From an uncultured Mitsuokella sp. (GTDB taxonomy: Bacteria; Bacillota; Negativicutes; Selenomonadales; Selenomonadaceae): 46,563 nucleotides of DNA. This document shows, piece by piece, positions 16,363 through 24,615 of the stretch; positions within the stretch are counted from its first letter, which is position 1, and every line of letters begins with the position of its first letter. A model generated the notes under the pieces. It made no database searches and was not told the origin of the DNA. It saw only the letters and a list, made by a program, of their open reading frames with translations. The DNA is taken from positions 1 through 46,563 of the forward strand of contig CAMCBT010000011.1 of NCBI GenBank assembly GCA_945873115.1, given 5' to 3'. Position numbers and translations under genes: made by a program.

Positions 16363-17703
16363 TTACCCTTTCTTCACGCGATAGCCGATATAGAGGACAA
16401 GCACCCAGACCGGGAGGATTCCAACGGCCAGCTGCATGTCGGGGATCTGGGCCATGAAGAAGAGGATGCCGGCGAGGAAAAGCAGGCAGAGGTAGTTGGC
16501 TGCGGGATAGAGGAGGGCGTGGAATTTCGTCTCCTTTCCCGTCCGATCGCAGTGGTGGCGGAAGCGCAGGTGGGTGATGCAGATGGTGCCCCAGCTGATG
16601 ACGGCGGCGCAGGTGGCGATGGAGATGAGGAAGAGGAATACCTTCCCCGGGAAGAAGTAGTTCAGTGCCACGCAGATAAGGGTGATGCCGGAGGAGACGA
16701 GGATACCCCGCACGGGGACGCCGCTTCCCGAGAGCTTCCGGAGGAACTTCGGGGCATCATCCGTGGAGGCCAGGCCGTAGAGCATGCGGCTGTTGCTGTA
16801 GATGGCGGAATTGTAGACAGAGAGCGCGGCCAGGAGCACCACGATATTCAAAAGGTTTGCCGCCGACCCCACGCCGATGTCGGCAAATATCTGGACGAAG
16901 GGGCTCGCCTCCTTGCCCACCTCGCTCCAGGGCCAGAGGGACATGAGGACAAACATGGTGCCCACATAGAAGATGAGGATACGCCAGATGACCTGGTTGA
17001 TGGCGCGAGGAATGGTCGTATCCGGGTCCTCCGCCTCCCCCGCCGTGATGCCGATGAGCTCGATGCCGCCGAAGGAGAACATGACCACCGTGATGGATAG
17101 GGCAAGGCCATACCAGCCATTGGGCAGGAACCCGCCGTTTATCCAGAGGTTCTGGAACATATCGGGGAAAGGCGCGCCGCTGGTGAAAATCAGGAAGAGG
17201 CCAAAGAGAATCATGCAGCCGATGGCGACGATTTTCACCAAGGCCATCCAGAACTCCGACTCCCCGTAGGCTCGAACATTGATGAGATTGAAGGCGGTAA
17301 TGACCAGGAGGGCCGCCAGGGCGCTGATCCACTGGGGCAGCTCCGGCAGCCAGAAGTTCATGTAGATGCCCACGGCCGTGAGCTCCGCCATGGAGACGAT
17401 GACGTAGTTGAACCAGTAGTTCCAGCCGGAGAGAAAGCCCGGGAAGGCCCCCCAATACTTCGTGGCATAGTGGCTGAAGGAGCCGGACACGGGCTCGTCC
17501 ACCGCCATCTCCCCCAGCATCCGCATGATAAAGAAGATGACGATGCCCCCCAGGAGATAGGCCAGCATGACGGAGGGCCCCGCGAGGGCAATGGTGGAAG
17601 CGGATCCATAGAAGAGCCCCGTGCCGATGGCACCGCCGAGGGCGATCATCTGCAGGTGGCGGTTCTTGAGGCCCCGCTTCATCTGGGTCGTTGCTTTCTC
17701 CAT
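16363..17703 (-). CDS. amino acid permease, APC superfamily (AAT family)
   Basis: A 446-residue, about 12-helix proton-coupled amino-acid importer. The N-terminus RGLKNRHLQMIALGGAIGTGLF is the hallmark of the AroP/GabP/ProY/CycA group, and FSFGGIELIGITAGEAEDPD (about residues 208-227) is the second family signature. The substrate cannot be told from the sequence. ATG behind GGAGG, overlapping the end of the antiporter gene by spacing only (3 nt), so it is cotranscribed with it. Confidence 0.92.
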   Translation of the reverse strand: MEKATTQMKRGLKNRHLQMIALGGAIGTGLFYGSASTIALAGPSVMLAYLLGGIVIFFIMRMLGEMAVDEPVSGSFSHYATKYWGAFPGFLSGWNYWFNYVIVSMAELTAVGIYMNFWLPELPQWISALAALLVITAFNLINVRAYGESEFWMALVKIVAIGCMILFGLFLIFTSGAPFPDMFQNLWINGGFLPNGWYGLALSITVVMFSFGGIELIGITAGEAEDPDTTIPRAINQVIWRILIFYVGTMFVLMSLWPWSEVGKEASPFVQIFADIGVGSAANLLNIVVLLAALSVYNSAIYSNSRMLYGLASTDDAPKFLRKLSGSGVPVRGILVSSGITLICVALNYFFPGKVFLFLISIATCAAVISWGTICITHLRFRHHCDRTGKETKFHALLYPAANYLCLLFLAGILFFMAQIPDMQLAVGILPVWVLVLYIGYRVKKG

Positions 17704-17706
17704 GTC

Positions 17707-19236
17707 TCAGGCCTCCTCCGAAGCATTCCCGCAATCCAGGGAGGGCACCCGGGCGCGGATGACCGCCATGCAAATAGCAAGGGCGGCTATGCCGACGGCC
17801 AGCCCCAGCCAGCCATTCGTCGTAAAGCCGTCCACGATATAGCCGATAAGGCTGCAGGTGGCGACGACGGCCACATAGGGGATCTGTGTGGACACGTGGT
17901 CCAGATGGTTGCACTGGGCCCCCGCCGAGGCGAGGATGGTCGTGTCGGAGATGGGCGAGGCATGGTCGCCACAGACGGCACCGGAGAGGATGGCCGCCAC
18001 GCTCACCACCAGGATGTCCCCGGAGGCTGCGTCCAGGACGGCGATAGCGATGGGGATGAGGATGCCGAAGGTACCCCAGCTGGTGCCGGTGGCAAAGGCA
18101 AGGCCAGCCGCCACCAGAAAGAAGATGGGGGGCAGGAACATGATGATGGAGGCGTGGGCGCTTACCACAGCCCCCACGAAGCCGCCGAGATTCAGATAGT
18201 CCTTGCTGCAGATGCCCGAGAGCGTCCAGGCAAGGCACAGGATGAAGATAGCGGGCGTCATGGCCTTGAAGCCCCAGCCGAAGCTGTCGCAGAAGGAGTT
18301 GAAGGAAATGACCCGCCGCGGCAGGTACAAAAGCCCCGTGAAGACGAAGGCGATGAAGGAGCCCAGCACGAGGGACTTGGAGGAGTCGCAGTCGGCGAAG
18401 GCCTCCGCAATGGATTTGCCCTCGTGGATGCCGCCGGTGTAGAGCATGCCGTAGACGCAGGCGGCGATGAGGACGACGAGGGGGAGGATGAGGTCGATGA
18501 TGCGGCCCTTGCCCTCCTCCCTGCTGACAGACGCCTCCGCCGTGTCCTGGTACTCCTTCGGGATCTCGAAGTGCTCATTGTTTCGCTCGATGCTCTTGCC
18601 CATGGCGGCAAAGTCCCGGCCGGACCAGATGATGAAGAGCATGAAGAGGATGGTGAGCCAGGCATAGAGGTTGAAGGGGATGGTCTGGAGAAAGAGGGAG
18701 AACCCGTCGATGGTGGAGTCCTCAGGGAGCGACGACCCCACCGCCGCCGCCCAGCTGGACACCGGCGCGATGATGCAGATGGGTGCCGCCGTGGCATCGA
18801 TGATGTAGGCAAGCTTCGTCCGAGCGATCTGGAACTTGTCCGTTACAGGCCGCATGACGGTGCCCACCGTCAGGCAGTTGAAGTAGTCATCGATGAAGAT
18901 GACGAGGCCGAGGAGTGCCGTGAGAAGGAGGGAGCTCCTGCGCCCATGGATGGTGCGGGCCGCCCACTCCCCGTAGGCCCGAGTGGCCCCGGAGCGGGTG
19001 ATAGCCGCCACCAGGATGCCCAGGATGACGAGGAACACGAGGATGTTGACATTGCTCCCCACCTTGTCCGCCATGACGGCGAACATGGTAAGGATAGATT
19101 CCAGGAAGCTCCCGCCCGTGAAGAGCAGAGCCCCGGAGAAGATGCCGATGATAAGCGACATATAGACTTCCTTCGTCCAGAGCGCCAGCACGATGGTGAT
19201 GACCGGCGGCAGCACGGACCAGGCTGTTTCTGCCAT
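17707..19236 (-). CDS. NhaC-family sodium/proton antiporter or amino-acid antiporter
   Basis: A 509-residue polytopic transporter of the NhaC/IT superfamily. Family features: FIDDYFNCLTVGTVMRPVTD (about residues 111-130), ICIIAPVSSWAA, FATGTSWGTFGILIPIA (about 380-396) and CGDHASPISDTTILASAGA (about 425-443). Members exchange Na+ for H+, or act as malate/lactate or amino-acid exchangers, so the substrate is open. ATG at 19236 with AAAGAGG; a TTG eight codons upstream is less likely. It is the first gene of the long run down to 7090, behind a good promoter. Confidence 0.88.
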   Translation of the reverse strand: MAETAWSVLPPVITIVLALWTKEVYMSLIIGIFSGALLFTGGSFLESILTMFAVMADKVGSNVNILVFLVILGILVAAITRSGATRAYGEWAARTIHGRRSSLLLTALLGLVIFIDDYFNCLTVGTVMRPVTDKFQIARTKLAYIIDATAAPICIIAPVSSWAAAVGSSLPEDSTIDGFSLFLQTIPFNLYAWLTILFMLFIIWSGRDFAAMGKSIERNNEHFEIPKEYQDTAEASVSREEGKGRIIDLILPLVVLIAACVYGMLYTGGIHEGKSIAEAFADCDSSKSLVLGSFIAFVFTGLLYLPRRVISFNSFCDSFGWGFKAMTPAIFILCLAWTLSGICSKDYLNLGGFVGAVVSAHASIIMFLPPIFFLVAAGLAFATGTSWGTFGILIPIAIAVLDAASGDILVVSVAAILSGAVCGDHASPISDTTILASAGAQCNHLDHVSTQIPYVAVVATCSLIGYIVDGFTTNGWLGLAVGIAALAICMAVIRARVPSLDCGNASEEA

Positions 19237-19287
19237 AAGAATGTTACCTCTTTCTATCAAAGTGTGTAGTAGGTGTTATCATGCTCC

Positions 19288-19316
19288 ATTGTATAATAGA
19301 ACGATGTTTCATGCAA
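19288..19316 (-). promoter_or_regulatory. promoter of the nhaC-like operon
   Basis: On the minus strand TTGCAT (19311-19316), 17 bp, TACAAT (19288-19293), about 45 nt before the ATG at 19236. It is the only strong promoter I see for the co-directional genes down to 7090; internal promoters are not excluded. Confidence 0.7.
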
Positions 19317-19344
19317 GAAAGTTAAGGAAAGAACCATTCATTTT

Positions 19345-19379
19345 CCAAAAACAAAAGAACCCGGCCGCAAGGACCGGGG
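19345..19379 (-). terminator. intrinsic terminator after rsmA
   Basis: Minus strand: stem CCCGG...CCGGG with inner CC/GG pairs and a TTGC loop (19360-19378), then a T-rich tract interrupted by G (complement of 19346-19358). It ends the degS-decarboxylase-tmk-rnmV-rsmA transcript about 60 nt past the rsmA stop. Confidence 0.75.
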
Positions 19380-19435
19380 ACTTCCTGCACGAAAGACGGA
19401 ACGTGTGCCCCACGATCACCCGTCTTTGCAAGCTG

Positions 19436-20293
19436 CTATGCCAATTCGTCGGAAAGGCGGGCGAATTCTTCCAAAGAGAGGGTCTCGCCGCGGCGCTTGG
19501 GGTCGATTTCTGCCTTGGCGAGGGCATTTACTACGGTCTCCGGCTGAAAGCCGCCGCCCTTTAGGGCGTTGGCGAGGGTCTTTCGTCTCTGGCCGAAGGC
19601 GGCGCGGACGACGCGGAAGAAGAGCTTCTCATCCTGCACGGCGACGGCGGGCGCCATCCGCACGCGGCAGGCCACCACGGCGCTGTCCACCTCGGGGGCG
19701 GGCAGGAAGGAGCGGGGCGGGACGGCGAGGACCTTTTCCACCTCGGTGTAGTACTGGACGGCGACAGAGAGAGAGCCGTAGTCCTTCGACCCCGGCCTTG
19801 CCCTCATGCGGTCCGCCACCTCCTTCTGCACCATGGTCACCATGTCCGTGATGGAAAGGCGCCTTTCCAGAAGCGTCATGAGGATGGGGGTGGTGATGTA
19901 GTAAGGGAGGTTCGCCACCACCTTGAAGGGCCCCTCCCCCATGATAGCGGGGATATCCACCTTCAGGATGTCCCCGGGCACCAAGGTGAAGCGCTCGTAG
20001 CCCTTCAGAGTCTCTGCCAGCACCGTGGGGAGCTTCTTATCCAGCTCCACCGCCGTCACGTGAGCCCCCGCCTCCAGGAGCCCCTGGGTGAGCGTCCCGA
20101 TGCCGGGGCCGATTTCCAGCACCCGATCCCCCTCGATGATGCCGGCCGCCCGGACGATGCCATTGACGATGCCCGGGTCGATGAGGAAGTTCTGCCCCAG
20201 CCGCTTCGAGGCGTGGAGGCCAAAGGCCTTCAGAATACGCAGGGTCGCCTCCCGGCTCGCGATATTCGGGTGGATTACCTCATTTGCTGCCAT
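19436..20293 (-). CDS. rsmA: 16S rRNA (adenine1518/1519-N6)-dimethyltransferase
   Basis: A 285-residue KsgA-type enzyme that dimethylates two adjacent adenines near the 3' end of 16S rRNA in late small-subunit assembly. Seen: KRLGQNFLIDPGIVNGIV (about residues 34-51), SAM motif VLEIGPGIGTLTQGLL (about 63-78) and the catalytic NLPYYITTPIL (about 127-137). Length is normal. It overlaps the rnmV end by 14 bp, the conserved rnmV-rsmA pairing of Firmicutes. Its Shine-Dalgarno must lie inside rnmV (GAGGAAGAAG). Confidence 0.95.
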   Translation of the reverse strand: MAANEVIHPNIASREATLRILKAFGLHASKRLGQNFLIDPGIVNGIVRAAGIIEGDRVLEIGPGIGTLTQGLLEAGAHVTAVELDKKLPTVLAETLKGYERFTLVPGDILKVDIPAIMGEGPFKVVANLPYYITTPILMTLLERRLSITDMVTMVQKEVADRMRARPGSKDYGSLSVAVQYYTEVEKVLAVPPRSFLPAPEVDSAVVACRVRMAPAVAVQDEKLFFRVVRAAFGQRRKTLANALKGGGFQPETVVNALAKAEIDPKRRGETLSLEEFARLSDELA

Positions 20294-20831
20294 CTTCTTC
20301 CTCCATTTCCCTGCGTGCTATGTCGAATTCCTCCCGGGTCACCCCGTAGCGATTGAGCCGGTGGAGGAAGGTCTTGGCGTTCGCAAACCCCAGGCCCAGC
20401 TTCTCCCCCAGGCGGGCCCGCCGGTCACTGGCATCTGCCGCTCCCGAGAGGTTATTTTGCACGAGATCCCGGCTGTCAAAGAGCTCCGTGGCCTCCCAGC
20501 CGAGGGTCCGGACCTTCGCGAGGGCCTTTCGGATGGACTCGGGGCTCGCCTGCTCCACGCCGATATCATTGTTGGCCGTGGCCTCCTCCCGGGGGATAAA
20601 GGCGTGCTTGGCCTTAGGGAAGCGCTTGGCGAGGAACTTCCGAATGCGCTCGCCGGCGGAGTCCGGATCCGTCAGGATGATGATGCCCCGCCGCTTCTCG
20701 GCATCGGCGATATCCTTCAGGCTGCGGGGGGAGAGGGAAAAGCCCCCCGTGGTGATGCAGTCCGCCTCCACCGCCTTATGGATAGCGACCACATCCATCT
20801 TTCCCTCGACGACGAGAACCTCTTTTATCAT
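20280..20831 (-). CDS. rnmV: ribonuclease M5
   Basis: A 183-residue TOPRIM nuclease that matures 5S rRNA in Firmicutes. The TOPRIM core is seen as VLVVEGKMDVVAI (about residues 5-17) and ILTDPDSAGERIRKFL (about 51-66), with the acidic residues conserved; the C-terminal half contains the family segment GLGFANAKTFLHRLNRYGVTREEF. ATG with AAAGGAG. It overlaps rsmA and starts 10 nt after tmk. Confidence 0.93.
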   Translation of the reverse strand: MIKEVLVVEGKMDVVAIHKAVEADCITTGGFSLSPRSLKDIADAEKRRGIIILTDPDSAGERIRKFLAKRFPKAKHAFIPREEATANNDIGVEQASPESIRKALAKVRTLGWEATELFDSRDLVQNNLSGAADASDRRARLGEKLGLGFANAKTFLHRLNRYGVTREEFDIARREMEEEDGSK

Positions 20832-20841
20832 GATAGCTCCT

Positions 20842-21513
20842 TTATCGTATGTCCTTTACCGCCTGCCACACGTCCTCCTGTATGGTCTCAATGGGGAGGG
20901 GCTCGCCGCCCTCGCTGCAGCGCACCGTCTTCCAGCCGTAGCGCTCCGCGAGCATCCGGTAGGCCTCGTGGCAGCGGACGAGGTATTCCTTGTCCTGCTC
21001 GTGGATATCCTCCGCCGTGCCCGTCTCCCGTGCCCTGGCATCGATGAGCCGGGCCGCCACCTCCGGGGCCATGTCGAGGAAGACCACCCGGTCCGGCACC
21101 GGGAGACCGAGCTTCCGGAATTCGAAGTCCCAGAGCCAATCGAGAAAGGCATCCCGCTCCGCTGAATTCTGCAGCTTTACTGCCTGATGCACCATATTCG
21201 ACGTGGTGTAGCGATCGGCCAGCACGATGCCACCGGCCTCGTAGAAATCCTTCCACTTCGTCCGATAAGAGGCGAACCGATCCACCGCGAAAAAGGTGGA
21301 GGCGGCATAGGCATTCACATCCTCCGGCCGCTTTCCAAAGGCGCCGCCGAGATAGAGCCGCACGAGGACGGATCCCTCCGCCTCGTAGTCGGGGAACTCC
21401 ACCCTTTTGACCGACCGCCCCTCCTTCATCAGCCGCTCATAGAGAAGACGCGTCTGGGTCGCCTTGCCGGAGCCGTCCCCCGCCTCCAGGATGATAAGCT
21501 TTCCCTTGCTCAT
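20842..21513 (-). CDS. tmk: thymidylate kinase, variant P-loop
   Basis: A 223-residue dTMP kinase-like protein. Members phosphorylate dTMP to dTDP. Seen: P-loop LEAGDGSGKATQT (about residues 9-21), the DRY/DRF substrate motif (DRYTTSNMVHQ, with VDRFASYR upstream), DRVVFLDM and the LID-like stretch with several arginines (LIDARARETG). The residue after the P-loop lysine is Ala, where Thr or Ser is normal. Length is slightly above usual. ATG at 21513 overlaps the decarboxylase stop (ATGA) behind GAAGGAGAG. The classical tmk-DUF327-holB neighbourhood is split: those genes are at 8-1483. Confidence 0.85.
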   Translation of the reverse strand: MSKGKLIILEAGDGSGKATQTRLLYERLMKEGRSVKRVEFPDYEAEGSVLVRLYLGGAFGKRPEDVNAYAASTFFAVDRFASYRTKWKDFYEAGGIVLADRYTTSNMVHQAVKLQNSAERDAFLDWLWDFEFRKLGLPVPDRVVFLDMAPEVAARLIDARARETGTAEDIHEQDKEYLVRCHEAYRMLAERYGWKTVRCSEGGEPLPIETIQEDVWQAVKDIR

Positions 21514-22976
21514 ATTCTCTCCTTCACAACGCAAAGGGCAGAGAGCATCTCTGCCCCCGACCCCAGGACCCGGCCCCCGAGGGCCTGCAGCTCACGCACA
21601 TAGGAAAGTGCCTCCTCCGTCACATAGTCTCCCGGCGAGAGTACCGGCACCCCCGGCGGGTAGAAGGTGACCTCCTCCGCCGCAATGCGTCCGATGGTCT
21701 CCTCCAGGGGCAGCCGCTCCTTTTCGGCAAAAAAGGCCTCCCGAGGCGACAGGGCAGAGCTCGCCGCCGGTGGCAGGGCGATCCGTTCCATAGGGATAGC
21801 CCCCGCCTCCCGCCGATGGTCCCGGGCGAGAGCCGCCAGGGCCTCCACAAGCCTCTCCGCCTCCTGCTCCCCATCCGCATAGGTCAGCAGGAAAAGCACA
21901 TTCCGGGCATCCGAGAGCTCGCACTGGATTTTGTACCGGTGGCGGAGGATATCCTCCGCCTGGGGGCCCGTGAGGCCGATTCCCGTGACCTGTACCGTGA
22001 GCTTCGTCATGTCGAGATCCTCAGCCCCGGCCTCCCGGGCATAGGCTTTGTCAAAGCACCAGAGGCCCTCGATTTCATTGATGTGCGCACGGGTCTTCTC
22101 CGAAAGCTCCACTGCCCGTCCCCAGAGTGCCTCGCCCTCCTCCGCCATTTGGAGCCTCGCGATATCGATGGAGGCCATGAGGAGCTGGTTCGGGCTCGTA
22201 GTCTGCAGGAGACTCGAGGCCTCCCGCACCCGCGCGGGAGAAACGCGCCCGCCCTTGGCGAGGAGCATGGAGCCCTGGGTCATAGCCCCCAGAAGCTTGT
22301 GGGTGGACTGGGCGGCAAGATCCGCCCCGGCATCGATGGCCTGCCGGGGGAGCCCTTCCGAAAAGGCGAGATGGGCCCCGTGGGCCTCATCCACCGCCAG
22401 CACCATGCCGGCCTCGTGGAGGAGCCCTGCGATTTCCGTGAGCCTCGTCGTCATACCATAGTAGGTGGGATTCACGAGGATAGCACCCTTTGCCTCCGGG
22501 TGGGCCTCGATGGCCCGCCGTACCGTCTCCGGTGTCACCCCCATGGGGATGGCGAGCCGCTCCTCCGTCTCCGGGGCGAGATAGACAGGCCTCGCCCCTG
22601 CGAGCACCAGGGCCCCCTGGACGGAGCGGTGGGCATTTCGCTGGACGAGAACCGTGTCCCCCGGCCCCGCCATCGCCAGCACCATGGTCTGAATGGCCCC
22701 GGTCGTGCCGTTCACCATGAGATAGGCCGCATCTGCCCCATAGAGAGCCGCCGCAAGGCGCTCCGCCTCGGCGATGGCCCCATGGGGATCGTGGAGGTCG
22801 TCCAGCTCCTCCATGAGGGAGACCTCCTCCCGGAGGCCCTCCTCCGTGATAAGCCGGCGCAGGAGCCCGTGGGCGCCCCGCCCCTGCTTGTGGCCCGGCG
22901 TGTGGAAGGCCAGGGCTCCGTCCGATGCGTAGGCCGCCATGGCCTCGGCGATGGGGGCCGCGGGCTTTCCCCTCAT
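21510..22976 (-). CDS. Orn/Lys/Arg decarboxylase family PLP enzyme
   Basis: A 488-residue fold-type I PLP decarboxylase of the short Firmicutes YaaO type, without the N-terminal wing domain of the inducible enterobacterial enzymes. Seen: FHTPGHKQGRG (about residues 24-34), VNGTTGAIQ (about 88-96), VDEAHGAHL (about 195-203) and the PLP lysine in STHKLLG (Lys227), with the C-terminal domain FYPPGVPVLSPGD. The product would be cadaverine, putrescine or agmatine; the substrate cannot be read. Negativicutes attach such diamines to peptidoglycan, so a link to the envelope is possible but unproven. It overlaps both neighbours by 4 bp. Confidence 0.88.
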   Translation of the reverse strand: MRGKPAAPIAEAMAAYASDGALAFHTPGHKQGRGAHGLLRRLITEEGLREEVSLMEELDDLHDPHGAIAEAERLAAALYGADAAYLMVNGTTGAIQTMVLAMAGPGDTVLVQRNAHRSVQGALVLAGARPVYLAPETEERLAIPMGVTPETVRRAIEAHPEAKGAILVNPTYYGMTTRLTEIAGLLHEAGMVLAVDEAHGAHLAFSEGLPRQAIDAGADLAAQSTHKLLGAMTQGSMLLAKGGRVSPARVREASSLLQTTSPNQLLMASIDIARLQMAEEGEALWGRAVELSEKTRAHINEIEGLWCFDKAYAREAGAEDLDMTKLTVQVTGIGLTGPQAEDILRHRYKIQCELSDARNVLFLLTYADGEQEAERLVEALAALARDHRREAGAIPMERIALPPAASSALSPREAFFAEKERLPLEETIGRIAAEEVTFYPPGVPVLSPGDYVTEEALSYVRELQALGGRVLGSGAEMLSALCVVKERI

Positions 22977-24283
22977 GACCGCTCCAGCCGCATGCCGGAG
23001 GAGCGGCGGGAAGAGTCCGCGTTCCCGACAGACCGGGACTTGACCTCCCGGGCCTTGTTCGCCAGCCCCTTTACTTCCTTGGCATCCAGATCCTGGGGAG
23101 CCCTGTTCGGGATGCGCAGGTGGACACGGGTGCCCTTCCCCGGCGCACTCATGACCTGGAACTCCGCCCCGATGATATGGGCTCGCTCCCCCATGCCCAG
23201 CATGCCGAAGTGGCCCCGGGTCTCGCCCTCCTCGTCCTCGACATTTTCCTCCGGCTTCTTGTCCATGTCGAAGCCCTTTCCGTTATCCTCGATGAGGATG
23301 GAGAGGGCCTGGGTGCTGTAGAGCATCCGCACCCGGGCCTTGTCCGTCTCCGCATGATGGGCCACGTTATTGAGTGCCTCCTGCACGATGCGAAAGATGG
23401 CCGTGGACACGTGCTTCGGCAGGTCATACTGCTTGCCGTCCATGCTGAAGGAGGCATGCAGGAGCCCCCTGGCATCCATCTTGTCGATGAGCTGCCCGAT
23501 GGCCGCCGGCAGGCCAATGTCATCCAGCTCCATGGGGCGCATGTCGAAGATGACGGCCCGGATATCCCGGAGGCAGGCCTTGATTTCACCCCGGAGCTCC
23601 TTGACCTCCACCTTCGCCTGATCGAGATTCCGGTCCATGAGCTTTTCCACGATGGAGGTATGGAAGATGAGGTTTGCCATGTCCTGGGCAGGTCCGTCGT
23701 GGAGCTCGCGGGAGATGCGATACCGCTCGTCCTCCTGGGCCTTGATGACCCGGGCCCCCACGAACTGCTTCTGCTGCACCGCCTCGATTTTCCACACGAC
23801 CCCGTGGATCTGGGTGGAAAGGTAGGAGAGGACAGACCCCACCGCCATGGCGAGGTGCTCCGCCTGGTTCAGCATGGTGCCGAGGGACCGGAGGCGCCTC
23901 TCCAGCTTGTCCCGCTCCTGCCGGAGCCCCTTCTCCGTCTCCCGGGCGACCGAGAGGGCCACCTGGGCACTGGCCACCCGCTCGTAGCAGGCCCGGATGC
24001 TCTCCTCGGAGAACTCGCCGAAGTTGCTGCTGACCCGCACCAGCTCCTGCTTCTCCTTCTGCTCCTCCGCCGCGAGGGCATCCACCTCGTCGATGGTCAC
24101 CCAGATCTTCTCCTTCAGCTCCGCCAGCTGCCGGCGCGCCTCCTCCACCTCGCTGCGGGCCGTCTCGTAGATTTCAAATATCTTCTGCTTGTTGGACTCG
24201 ATGGTATCGATCGTATTGTTCAGGATCTGATGCAGCGACTTGCTCGCGTCATCGCCATTGAACTCCAGCTGCACTTCTTTCAC
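22973..24283 (-). CDS. DegS-like cytoplasmic sensor histidine kinase
   Basis: A 436-residue kinase with no transmembrane segment. Residues about 1-180 are a long coiled coil resembling the DegS sensor region; then a HisKA_3 box RISRELHDGPAQD (phospho-acceptor His195), a dimerisation helix with FDMRPMELDDIGLPAA, and an ATP-binding domain with QEALNNVAHHA (N-box), DNGKGFD (G1) and GMLGMGERA (G2). A basic 40-residue tail follows. GTG start behind GGGAGGTG. No response-regulator gene is adjacent: the next genes are a decarboxylase and tmk, and upstream is the divergent ygbA-like gene. It heads the operon. Confidence 0.88.
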   Translation of the reverse strand: MKEVQLEFNGDDASKSLHQILNNTIDTIESNKQKIFEIYETARSEVEEARRQLAELKEKIWVTIDEVDALAAEEQKEKQELVRVSSNFGEFSEESIRACYERVASAQVALSVARETEKGLRQERDKLERRLRSLGTMLNQAEHLAMAVGSVLSYLSTQIHGVVWKIEAVQQKQFVGARVIKAQEDERYRISRELHDGPAQDMANLIFHTSIVEKLMDRNLDQAKVEVKELRGEIKACLRDIRAVIFDMRPMELDDIGLPAAIGQLIDKMDARGLLHASFSMDGKQYDLPKHVSTAIFRIVQEALNNVAHHAETDKARVRMLYSTQALSILIEDNGKGFDMDKKPEENVEDEEGETRGHFGMLGMGERAHIIGAEFQVMSAPGKGTRVHLRIPNRAPQDLDAKEVKGLANKAREVKSRSVGNADSSRRSSGMRLERS

Positions 24284-24309
24284 CTTTGCGCACCTCCCAA
24301 ATCATTACT

Positions 24310-24338
24310 ATTCTACTCTACAGCGGCCACTTTGGCAA
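24310..24338 (-). promoter_or_regulatory. promoter of the degS-like operon
   Basis: Minus strand TTGCCA (24333-24338), 17 bp, TAGAAT (24310-24315), about 25 nt before the GTG at 24283. Confidence 0.65.
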
Positions 24339-24409
24339 AGCTTTTCTGGCAAATTCCAGCTGGCTCCTCCCGAGGGACCTCTCCTCCCCAATGTGCGCCG
24401 ATCACCCTG

Positions 24410-24519
24410 TTATCCACAAACCGTTTTCAGCTTTTCCGCCTTTTTCGTGGATTTCGTCGAAGTTATCCACAGCTTTACCCCCTACCTCTGTGGATAGAGT
24501 GGATAACTCCTGTGGATTG
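24410..24519. promoter_or_regulatory. cluster of DnaA-box-like sites
   Basis: In the 332-bp gap between two divergent genes, two perfect TTATCCACA boxes (24410-24418, 24463-24471) lie on the plus strand. Minus-strand variants follow: CTATCCACA (24489-24497, one mismatch), TTATCCACT (24498-24506, one mismatch) and CAATCCACA (24511-24519, two mismatches). TTATCCACA is the established high-affinity DnaA box. The spacing is irregular and I see no strongly AT-rich unwinding region or dnaA gene nearby, so a regulatory or DnaA-titrating site is more likely than oriC. Confidence 0.65.
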
Positions 24520-24525
24520 CCCCAA

Positions 24526-24558
24526 GCAAGCCGAAGACTTCCAAAGTCCCCGGCTTGC
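24526..24558. promoter_or_regulatory. 33-bp dyad overlapping the ygbA -35
   Basis: GCAAGCCG (24526-24533) pairs with CGGCTTGC (24551-24558), and inside it GACTT (24536-24540) pairs with AAGTC (24544-24548). The right arm covers the first bases of the -35 hexamer, the position expected for an operator. It lacks a T tract, so it is not a terminator. In E. coli ygbA is under NsrR control; whether this site serves a comparable regulator is unknown. Confidence 0.5.
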
Positions 24559-24583
24559 AATTCTTGCCATTACCCTATACAAT
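24555..24583 (+). promoter_or_regulatory. promoter of the ygbA-like gene
   Basis: TTGCAA (24555-24560), 17-bp spacer, TACAAT (24578-24583), about 27 nt upstream of the start of transcription-proximal Shine-Dalgarno AAAGGAGA and the ATG at 24616. Confidence 0.75.
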
Positions 24584-24615
24584 GATAGGAGTATTTTATC
24601 GAAAGGAGATACTCC

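Noticed and set aside
16757..18238. 493-codon minus-strand frame across the permease and antiporter genes
   Set aside because: It is a His/Gly/Arg-rich shadow in another frame over two clearly identified transporters.
24291..24615. Chromosomal replication origin
   Set aside because: DnaA boxes are clustered, but there is no dnaA/dnaN nearby, no clear AT-rich unwinding stretch, and gene direction does not diverge in bulk around the site.
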